Shown here piece after piece: positions 51,671-58,521 of a DNA stretch of 64,000 nucleotides. Positions within the stretch are counted from its first letter, which is position 1, and each line of letters starts with the position of its first letter. This stretch comes from Neisseria dentiae. Lineage in GTDB: Bacteria > Pseudomonadota > Gammaproteobacteria > Burkholderiales > Neisseriaceae. The notes below the pieces were generated by a model, which had not been told where the DNA came from, made no database searches, and saw only the letters and a list, made by a program, of their open reading frames with translations. The translations under genes were made by a program, and so were the position numbers. The stretch lies in NCBI RefSeq assembly GCF_014055005.1, contig NZ_CP059570.1, forward strand, positions 2,691,931 through 2,755,930. Reading direction: 5' to 3'.

Positions 51671-53785
51671 CTATAGTACAACGGCCGCCGGCTCTTCCTG
51701 AACCACTGTGCTGCCGGCTAATGCCGATACATCGTAGCTTTGGTCGGTTGTGCCGGTAGGGATTGCTTCAACGGTGCCGATACCCAAGTTGCCCAGATCT
51801 ACCGGATTGCTGCTGTCTAATATTTCGGCTGCCAAGCCGCTGCTTCCTGCTTGCGGCGTATCGGTGGCGCTTGCGGCCGCCAGCGTGCCGGTGTTGACCA
51901 CGATATTTTCCGAGGCGGTTTGGCTGATGGTGGTGGTGCCGATATCTGTGGTGGGAACGGTGCCGGCGAAAGGAATGTCGTCCAGCACGCTTTCGTCGGG
52001 CGTGGTGCCGGCGGAAACCGCTTCGGTTAACAGGGCTGCTTTTTTGAGGGCGGCCACCGATGCGACGGTGGCACCGTTGTTGCCTACGATGCCTGCGGCT
52101 TCGCTGTGGATGTTGGAAATAACGCGAGGAATGTTGGTTTGCTCCGTTTTTAGCCAATCGCCGTTTTCAAAGGCGGCGGGAGAGTCGGTGTCGAATGAGT
52201 TATCGGCAACGGTGAGCTGGCCTTTGTAGCTTTTGCTGGTGCCGGTAGCCCGGATAACCGGTTGGGAGGGCTGCCCGCCGCCTACGTTAAATGTGTTGTA
52301 GGTTACGGCTACCGTGGCGGCATTGCTGGCAACGGCTACGGCTTTGGTGGCGCCTTCTGCTTGATCTATGGCCAGATTGTTTTTATCGATGATGATGCTG
52401 CCGTGCAGCCGGTTGGCGTTTTGTTTCTCTTCGATATAGATTGGGGCGGCATTGGTTTTGGTTACCGTCATGGTGTTGTCGCGGATGCGTATGGTGCCTG
52501 TGCCGGGGCCGGTTTCTACGGCGGCGGTGCGGGAATTGTCGGATTTGCCGAACACGCCGATTAAATTGTCGGCCGAAGTGCCGGTGATTTTGTTGTTGAG
52601 AATATTTAGTGTGTAACTGACGTCTTTTTCATTGTTGCGTGCTTCGATGGCGCGGGTGATGCCGGTGCCGTCGGTGAGATTGCTGATGGTGTTGTTGCTG
52701 ATATCGAACACGCCGGCTTTGGGGTTGATAAACTTTTGCCAGTCTTGGGCTTTGTTTTCCAGCTTGATGGCGCGGTAGCCGATGTAGTCGCTGCCGGCAT
52801 CGGGCACGCTGGCGTTGTCGTCTCTGGTGAGGCGGAACGACGGGTCTTGTTTGATGGTGTTGTTTTGGATGGTAACTTTATCCATGCTGAACTGACGGTT
52901 TTCTACGGCGATGCCATACATGCGGTCGCCGTTTAATGTGTTGTTTTTAATAACGACATTGTTGCCGTCGTGCGAGTCTATGCCTTTACGGTAGTTGTGG
53001 TTGGTGGTGTTGCCGGTGATGGTGACACCGTTGTTGTAACTACCCGCCATCAGTGAAATGCCGTAGCCTGTGCCGCCGTCTTTTTCATGGCCGTTCCATG
53101 CCAGCGTGTTGTTTTCGGCAGTAAAGCTTTTTTGAAACGCGACCATCACACCTGCCACGCGGTTGTGGTGCAGGTTGCTGTCGATGATTTTGTTGTTGTC
53201 GCCGGTGGGCAGTTGTGTTGCGGTGATTTTACCGTTGATCAGGTTGTCTTTAGCGCCGCCGGATATGGCACTGGTAGAGGTAAACAGCACGCCGGCACGG
53301 TTGGCGCCGGATACTTCTACCTTGCTGATTAAGGTGTGGTCGGCATCGTTAACGACAATGCCGCTGACTTTGCCGAAGTAGCTTTGCCCCGCCCGGTAGA
53401 AGTCGGTGGCGCTGGTGTGTTTGTATTGCACGGAAAGGTCGGAAACGAATTTGCCGTTTTGGCCGTTAATCCAAATGCCGGCTTTTTCCGGCTCGGTGGC
53501 ATTGCTTTCGGGGTTGTGCACGCCGGTTTGTTTGTGGGTGAACAGAATTTTGGTTTTGCCCATGCCGTCGCCGAAAATACCGGTTACGTTTTTCGTGGCG
53601 GCGTTGATTTCGATGGCGCCGGTGATGGTGATGGTGCCGGTTAAATACAGAGCCGCTTTTTCTTTATGGGCGGCGGCAAGTGCCGCAGCGATGGCTTCGT
53701 TGTAGGTGTTGGTTGCGGTTTTGAAATCGCGGATATCAACGTATTTCCCGTGCTTTGCGTGGGTACGCACAACATAGTTCGCCAT
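51671..53785 (-). CDS. Right-handed parallel beta-helix protein, epimerase/lyase-like
   Basis: 704 residues, no signal peptide, no membrane segment. The N-terminus (YVDIRDFKTATNTYNEAIAA, then IFGDGMGKTKILF) has the layout of pectate-lyase-fold and alginate-epimerase modules. An asparagine-ladder repeat runs through about 150-540 (NNTLAWNG, NNTLNGDRMYGIAVENRQ, NNTIKQ, NNTISNL, NNKITG, DNTMTV, NNLAI). GIDSHDG at 268-274 resembles the DPHD/DPHE active site of C5-epimerases. Residues about 560-704 are Ala/Thr/Ser-rich and end EEPAAVVL. CAGGAGAA precedes the ATG by 11 bases. No uptake word inside. Substrate and export route unknown. Confidence 0.75.
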   Translation of the reverse strand: MANYVVRTHAKHGKYVDIRDFKTATNTYNEAIAAALAAAHKEKAALYLTGTITITGAIEINAATKNVTGIFGDGMGKTKILFTHKQTGVHNPESNATEPEKAGIWINGQNGKFVSDLSVQYKHTSATDFYRAGQSYFGKVSGIVVNDADHTLISKVEVSGANRAGVLFTSTSAISGGAKDNLINGKITATQLPTGDNNKIIDSNLHHNRVAGVMVAFQKSFTAENNTLAWNGHEKDGGTGYGISLMAGSYNNGVTITGNTTNHNYRKGIDSHDGNNVVIKNNTLNGDRMYGIAVENRQFSMDKVTIQNNTIKQDPSFRLTRDDNASVPDAGSDYIGYRAIKLENKAQDWQKFINPKAGVFDISNNTISNLTDGTGITRAIEARNNEKDVSYTLNILNNKITGTSADNLIGVFGKSDNSRTAAVETGPGTGTIRIRDNTMTVTKTNAAPIYIEEKQNANRLHGSIIIDKNNLAIDQAEGATKAVAVASNAATVAVTYNTFNVGGGQPSQPVIRATGTSKSYKGQLTVADNSFDTDSPAAFENGDWLKTEQTNIPRVISNIHSEAAGIVGNNGATVASVAALKKAALLTEAVSAGTTPDESVLDDIPFAGTVPTTDIGTTTISQTASENIVVNTGTLAAASATDTPQAGSSGLAAEILDSSNPVDLGNLGIGTVEAIPTGTTDQSYDVSALAGSTVVQEEPAAVVL

Positions 53786-54172
53786 AAATTATTGTTCTCC
53801 TGATTAAACAAGTGATTGATGCATAAAGAATATTAAAGCAAGGAAGTATATGGGGTTTCGACATGGCGAAAAAGGGGAAGGTTGGTGCGGTTGTTTGAAT
53901 ACCGTTTGCCGTGATATCTGACTTTGCATTTTTTAACAAAAGCAACCTTGAAAAACAGAGGGATGCTTTTTTGTTTTCCCAAAAATTTTAAACATTAACC
54001 CGATTGAATATGGTGATCGGCAATGTGTTTGATTCTTTTTTCATTTTTAGAGCTTTTATTGTTATGATTTGTTAAATTTTGTTTTTGGGGATGCAGCTTG
54101 ATTTTTTATTGGGTATTTCCGTTAAAATCGACCGCATTTGCTTGATAAGGCCGTCTGAAAACTTGGGTGATT
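53786..54172. other. AT-rich divergent region, beta-helix gene / heptosyltransferase
   Basis: 387 bases without a gene, T-rich and unlike the flanks (TTTTTTCATTTTTAGAGCTT near 54041). The beta-helix ribosome binding site is at about 53797-53803 on the minus strand. An uptake word (54149-54160) lies directly before the heptosyltransferase start. No convincing promoter hexamers could be fixed. Confidence 0.5.
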
Positions 54173-55243
54173 ATGACTTCAAAAAAACCAAAACGTATTC
54201 TGATTATCAAACTGCGCCACCACGGCGACGTGCTGTTAACCACGCCGGTGGCCGACCGCATCAAACATGCCTATCCCGATTGCACCGTCGATATGCTGGT
54301 GTATCAGGAAACCGCCGATATTCTGCGCGACAACCGCCAAATCAACCGTATTTTCACCATCGACCGCCAATGGAAAAAACAGGGCTTGCGCCGCCAATTG
54401 GCGCATGAGCGGGCATTGCTGGCCGATTTGAAAGCACAGCGCTACGATTGGGTGTTCAATCTTTCCGACCAATGGCGTGCGGCGGCGGTGGCCAAATTGT
54501 GCGGCAGGCACAGCGGCAGTTTGCGCTACGGCAAGCGCGACAACGCACTTTGGCGTTTCTGCCACAGCGCGTTGAGCGAAGATTTGGGGCATGAACACCA
54601 TGTCGTCGAGCACAATCTCGCCGTATTGCGTCCGCTGCAATTGGCCGACGGCTACCGCCCGCGTGTGCGCATGGAAATCGCGCCCGAAACGCGCAGCAGT
54701 TTGCAGGACAAGCTGCGGAAGCAGGGCTGTCGGGGCGAGCCTTATGTGTTGATGCACCCCGGCTCGCGCTGGGTGTTTAAGTGTTGGGACAACGATAAAA
54801 CCGCCGGATTGCTGCAACGTTTGCTCGACAGCGGCCGCCATTTGGTGCTGACTGCCGCCCCCGATGCGGGAGAGCAGGCGATGCTGGCAGACATAGCAGG
54901 CCGTCTGAAAGCGCCGCAGGGCGTGCATATATGGGTTTTGTCGGGCTGCCTGAGCCTGCGCGAGCTGGCGGCGGCAATCGACGGTGCCGAACTGTTTATC
55001 GGCGTTGATTCCGTGCCCATGCACATGGCAGCCGCGCTGGATAAACCCCAAGTGGCGCTGTTCGGCCCGAGTTGGGTGAGCCGTTGGCGGCCTTATTCGG
55101 AGCGTGCCGAAGTGGTGTGGGCGGGGGATTTCGGCGCTTTGCCCCACCCCGACAGCATCGACACCAACGACCAAACCCGTCTGTTGGGCGCGATTCCGGT
55201 TGATGCCGTGTGGCAGGCGGTGCAGAAGCGGTTGGCGGAATAG
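54173..55243 (+). CDS. Lipooligosaccharide heptosyltransferase, WaaQ-like (GT9)
   Basis: 356 residues. Glycosyltransferase family 9: ILIIKLRHHGDVLLTTPVAD at the N-terminus, VLMHPGSRWVFKCWDNDKTA in the centre and LFIGVDSVPMHMAAALDKPQ with VALFGPS near the C-terminus form the ADP-heptose site. The KCW segment is typical of the WaaQ (heptosyltransferase III) subgroup. It transfers heptose to the LOS core on the inner membrane. Start ATG 54173; a GTG at 54167 is possible. A full uptake word is inside at about 54899-54910. Confidence 0.88.
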   Translation: MTSKKPKRILIIKLRHHGDVLLTTPVADRIKHAYPDCTVDMLVYQETADILRDNRQINRIFTIDRQWKKQGLRRQLAHERALLADLKAQRYDWVFNLSDQWRAAAVAKLCGRHSGSLRYGKRDNALWRFCHSALSEDLGHEHHVVEHNLAVLRPLQLADGYRPRVRMEIAPETRSSLQDKLRKQGCRGEPYVLMHPGSRWVFKCWDNDKTAGLLQRLLDSGRHLVLTAAPDAGEQAMLADIAGRLKAPQGVHIWVLSGCLSLRELAAAIDGAELFIGVDSVPMHMAAALDKPQVALFGPSWVSRWRPYSERAEVVWAGDFGALPHPDSIDTNDQTRLLGAIPVDAVWQAVQKRLAE

Positions 55244-55394
55244 GGCGGTGGTTTACTTTGTTTCGTTATGGTTAAACCACTTGCTTGATAACCGTTTTGT
55301 CATATTCGGGTCAAGCCCGAGAATAACGTAATCCGTAGCGAAAATAAGTTTTCGCGGCAAGGGAGCAGGGGGCATGAAGGCCGTCTGAAAACAG

Positions 55395-55428
55395 AAAAAC
55401 CTGTTTGAATGTGTTCAAACAGGTTTTT
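55395..55428. terminator. Strong terminator of the cytochrome c' lipoprotein gene
   Basis: AAAAACCTGTTTGAA and its exact complement around TGTG, a 15-base perfect stem with T5/A5 flanks on both strands, between convergent genes. Confidence 0.9.
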
Positions 55429-55444
55429 CGCGTTAACGGGCGGC

Positions 55445-55975
55445 TTAGTCTGCGCGGAAGGTGTCGTGGCAGGATTTGCAGCTTTGGCCCACGTCGCCGA
55501 ACGGTTTTTTCACATCGTCGAGCTTGCCGGAAGCGGCGGCGGTTTTCAGCGCGGCGGCAGCGGTGGTGAATTTTTCGATTTCTTTTTTGAATTCGTCGGG
55601 TTTGCTCCACACTTCGGGTTTGGCTTCCGATTCTTCGTTGGCACTTTCGGGCGTGTAGTGTACCCACGGTTTGTCGGCGTTGGCGGCGAGATTGTCGGCG
55701 GCGGCCTGGAAGGCGGCGGCGTCATACGGGGTTTCGCCTTTCACCATTTTACCCATGGTGCCGGCATCTTTCTTAAACGATTCCATCAGTTTTTCGCGCT
55801 CTTTCACGGCTTCTTTCGGGCTTAAAGCCGAAGCGGCTGCCTGGCCGGCCGGAGCGGAAGCGGCGGCGGATGCGGGCGCCGAGGCGGCGGGGGCGGAGCT
55901 GTTGTTTTGTCCGCCGCAGGCGGCCAGCAGGGAGAGGGCGGTTAAGGTGCCGAGGGTAAGCATGGTTTTTTTCAT
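55445..55975 (-). CDS. cycP: Lipoprotein cytochrome c'
   Basis: 176 residues. Lipoprotein signal with lipobox LLAAC (Cys20), a low-complexity Ser/Ala/Pro linker (about 22-50), then a four-helix domain with haem motif CKSCH at 166-170. This is the Neisseria lipid-anchored cytochrome c', implicated in nitric oxide tolerance. It resembles the soluble homologue at 1563-2003 around the haem (VGQSCKSCH versus VGQSCKACH). Single gene with its own terminator. Confidence 0.9.
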   Translation of the reverse strand: MKKTMLTLGTLTALSLLAACGGQNNSSAPAASAPASAAASAPAGQAAASALSPKEAVKEREKLMESFKKDAGTMGKMVKGETPYDAAAFQAAADNLAANADKPWVHYTPESANEESEAKPEVWSKPDEFKKEIEKFTTAAAALKTAAASGKLDDVKKPFGDVGQSCKSCHDTFRAD

Positions 55976-56108
55976 GGTTGTGTCCTTGAGTGGTTTATGG
56001 TTGTGTAACGGCCGGTTGGGCCGCTGTTTTTGTTAATAGCGGATTAACTTGTTTCCGCCGGGCTTGCCGCCCTGAAACGGAGAAAGCAGGTTCACTATAT
56101 GACAAAGC

Positions 56109-56146
56109 GGCCGTCTGAAAGTTTTGCCGGTTTTATTCAGACGGCC
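56109..56146. terminator. Inverted uptake-sequence pair upstream of the Nramp-like gene
   Basis: GGCCGTCTGAA (56109-56119) and complement (56136-56146) with a 16-base loop. Confidence 0.5.
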
Positions 56147-56251
56147 TATAAAGCATTATCTTAACGCGATATTGCCTACAAAAAAGCATTCAATTGCGTA
56201 TAATCGCGGCTGCTTACAGATATTTACATCAAAACAACGAAAGGTTTGATT

Positions 56252-57514
56252 ATGAACGAGCAAACGGTAAACGGTGGGTCGCGCTGGCGCGAGCGGCTGC
56301 GGGCGATGGGACCCGGCATCATGATGGCTTCGGCGGCGGTGGGCGGCTCGCACATTATCGCGTCCACCCAGGCCGGCGCTTTATACGGCTGGCAGCTGGC
56401 GCTGATTATCGTGCTGGCCAACCTGTTCAAATACCCGTTTTTCCGCTTCGGCCCGCAATACACGCTGGAAACGGGCAGAAGCCTGCTGGAAGGCTATGCC
56501 GAAAAAAGCCGCGTGTATTTGTGGGTGTTTTTCGTGCTCAACCTGTTTGCCACGGTGATTAACACCGCGGCGGTAAGCATGTTGTGCGCGGCGATTTTGA
56601 GCTTTGTGCTGCCGGGCGAATGGTCGATGAACGCGCTTTCCGTTGCAGTATTGGTTTCCGCCGTGCTGCTGTTGCTGGTGGGGCCTTACCGCACGGTGGA
56701 CGGTATGTCGAAAATCATCATGATCAGCCTCACCATCACCACGGTGGCGGCGGTGGCGGTAGCCGCTTCCAAAGGCGCGCAGATGCAGCCGGGCTTTATC
56801 GAACCCAGCCCGTGGAATCTCGGCGCGCTGGCGTTTATCGTGGCGCTGATGGGCTGGATGCCGGCGCCGATCGAGATTTCGGCCATCAATTCGCTGTGGG
56901 TGTCGGCCAAGCGCAAGCTGGAAAAAGTGAGCTATGAAGACGGCTTGTTCGACTTCAACGTCGGCTATATCAGCACCGCCATTCTGGCGATTGTGTTTCT
57001 GGCGCTGGGCGCGCTGGTGCAATACGGTTCGGGCACCGAAGTGAAAATGGCGGGCGGCGCCTATATCGGCCAGCTCATCGATATGTATGCCAAAACCATC
57101 GGCGAATGGTCGCGCTGGCTGGTGGCGTTTATCGCGTTCGCCTGTATGTACGGCACCACCATTACGGTGATCGACGGCTATTCGCGCACCAATATGGAAT
57201 CGCTGCGCCTGATTCTGCGCCGACCGGAAAGCGAGCGCGGCAACCGCATTCTGGCGGTGTGGATTATTTTCGCCGCCGTTTCCGGCCTGCTGGTGATGCT
57301 GTTTTTCAAAGGCGCGGTGCTGGCGATGCTGAAGTTTGCGATGATTGCTTCGTTTGTGAGCACGCCGGTGTTTGCCTATCTGAACTTGGCGCTGGTGCGC
57401 AAAGGCGAACACAAGCTGCAACCGTGGCTGATGTGGCTGGCTTGGATCGGCCTGCTGTATTTGAGCGGTTTTGCGGTGCTGTTTCTGCTCAACCAAAGCG
57501 GGATTATCGCTTAG
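56252..57514 (+). CDS. Nramp-family transporter with non-canonical metal site
   Basis: 420 residues, about eleven helices. It aligns with MntH across helix 1 and the following QAGALYGWQLALIIVLANLF, but the metal-binding DPGN of helix 1 is replaced by VGGS (residues 30-33). In helix 6 the MPH motif is MPA (203-205, GWMPAPIEIS). Loss of the Asp, Asn and His ligands argues against a standard Mn/Fe carrier; Mg2+ or another cation, or a non-metal solute, is possible. ATG 56252 follows GAAAGG. The stop overlaps that of rsmJ on the other strand. Confidence 0.85.
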   Translation: MNEQTVNGGSRWRERLRAMGPGIMMASAAVGGSHIIASTQAGALYGWQLALIIVLANLFKYPFFRFGPQYTLETGRSLLEGYAEKSRVYLWVFFVLNLFATVINTAAVSMLCAAILSFVLPGEWSMNALSVAVLVSAVLLLLVGPYRTVDGMSKIIMISLTITTVAAVAVAASKGAQMQPGFIEPSPWNLGALAFIVALMGWMPAPIEISAINSLWVSAKRKLEKVSYEDGLFDFNVGYISTAILAIVFLALGALVQYGSGTEVKMAGGAYIGQLIDMYAKTIGEWSRWLVAFIAFACMYGTTITVIDGYSRTNMESLRLILRRPESERGNRILAVWIIFAAVSGLLVMLFFKGAVLAMLKFAMIASFVSTPVFAYLNLALVRKGEHKLQPWLMWLAWIGLLYLSGFAVLFLLNQSGIIA

Positions 57515-58251
57515 GGCAGCAGCGGCAGGTAAACATCGAACCGCGTGCTTTTGCCCGTGTATTGGTAAGCGGGCGGTTCGTGGTTGAGAAATTCTCCCAA
57601 GCGCGGGCGTTTGACGACGACGCGCTTTTTTGCGGCCGCACGGGCGGCAGCAAGCAATTCGCCTTCGTTTTGCGCCGTGCCCACCAAGCTGTGGAAATAA
57701 GCCATTTCCTTTTTCGCGGCGGCGGTTTTGCGGCTTTCGGGATACATCGGGTCGAGATACACCACATCGGGGCGGCCTGCGGCGGCCAATTGGGGCAGCA
57801 GCGCGCAGGTGTCGCCGAAATGCAGGGTGATGCGGTTGGCGATGGCGGCGGTTTCGGGGCATTCGAGCGCGCGTTGCAGGCCGTCTGAAAGCAGGGCGGC
57901 AACGGCGGGGTTTTGCTCGAATGCGCGCACTTGCAGCCCCAGCGAGGCCAGCACGAATGCGTCGCGCCCCAAGCCGCCGGTGCCGTCCCAAACGGTGGGG
58001 GCGGCAGTGTGGTTGACGGCTTTGGCAATCAGTTCGCCCCCGCCTTTGGTGCGGCGGTATTGTGCCGTGCCACCGGTGAAGTCTGCCCGCACGCGCCCTT
58101 TTTCGCCGGCACGGCACAACGAAAGGCCGTCTGAATCGGCCAGCAGGTATTCGCCCTGCTGCGGCAGGCTGCCGCACGCGGTTAAACCGAAGCGGCTGAT
58201 CAGGCTGCGCGCGGATTCGGTTGCGGATTCGGTGAGATAAACGGGGATCAT
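57511..58251 (-). CDS. rsmJ: 16S rRNA (guanine1516-N2)-methyltransferase RsmJ
   Basis: 246 residues. Rossmann methyltransferase: TVWDGTGGLGRDAFVLASLG is the SAM motif, VVYLDPMYPE the catalytic D/NPPY-like motif (DPMYP). It methylates G1516 of 16S rRNA. Convergent with the Nramp-like gene, sharing stop-codon bases. Uptake words are present inside the gene (about 57878-57889 and 58123-58134). Confidence 0.94.
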   Translation of the reverse strand: MIPVYLTESATESARSLISRFGLTACGSLPQQGEYLLADSDGLSLCRAGEKGRVRADFTGGTAQYRRTKGGGELIAKAVNHTAAPTVWDGTGGLGRDAFVLASLGLQVRAFEQNPAVAALLSDGLQRALECPETAAIANRITLHFGDTCALLPQLAAAGRPDVVYLDPMYPESRKTAAAKKEMAYFHSLVGTAQNEGELLAAARAAAKKRVVVKRPRLGEFLNHEPPAYQYTGKSTRFDVYLPLLP

Positions 58252-58329
58252 GGTTGTTCAGACGGCCTGCGGTCTTGGTGTCGTGAATTAATCTTTGTGT
58301 CGTGAATTTAATTTAAGCCGTTATATAAA

Positions 58330-58422
58330 ATATCTGCGTCATACTCGGGCTTGACCCGAGTATCTTTTTGTTTAGAAGGGAATAACAGATACTCGGGTCA
58401 AGCCCGAGTATGACGCAGATAT
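58330..58422. repeat. Perfect 36-base inverted repeat (REP-like)
   Basis: The left arm, 58330-58365, contains ATACTCGGGCTTGACCCGAG; the right arm, 58387-58422, is its exact complement; spacer 21 bases. Each arm is itself a hairpin (ACTCGGG/CCCGAGT). It is the best-preserved member of a family also seen at 2111-2192, 27520-27550, 34047-34131, 51613-51646 and 55299-55327. Confidence 0.85.
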
Positions 58423-58453
58423 TTAAATGTCGGCATAAATGCTGCAAATGTTT

Positions 58454-58505
58454 CAGGCCGTCTGAAAACAGTTAAGCGGTTGTATCTGTGTTTTCAGACG
58501 GCCTG
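58454..58505. terminator. Inverted uptake-sequence pair after gyrB
   Basis: A 17-base perfect stem CAGGCCGTCTGAAAACA with its complement at 58489-58505, 17 bases beyond the gyrB stop. Confidence 0.7.
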
Positions 58506-58521
58506 TTGTATTAGCACGAAT

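Noticed and set aside
56381..58177. Long open frame of almost 600 codons on the minus strand opposite the Nramp-like gene and overlapping rsmJ
   Set aside because: It is His/Arg/Gln-rich antisense of two well-supported genes, has no ribosome binding site and no recognisable domain; an artefact of high GC codon usage.
58330..58422. Inverted repeat as a simple gyrB or rsmJ terminator
   Set aside because: No T-run follows either side and the same sequence family recurs at unrelated sites, so a repeat element is the better description; the uptake pair at 58454-58505 is the likelier terminator.
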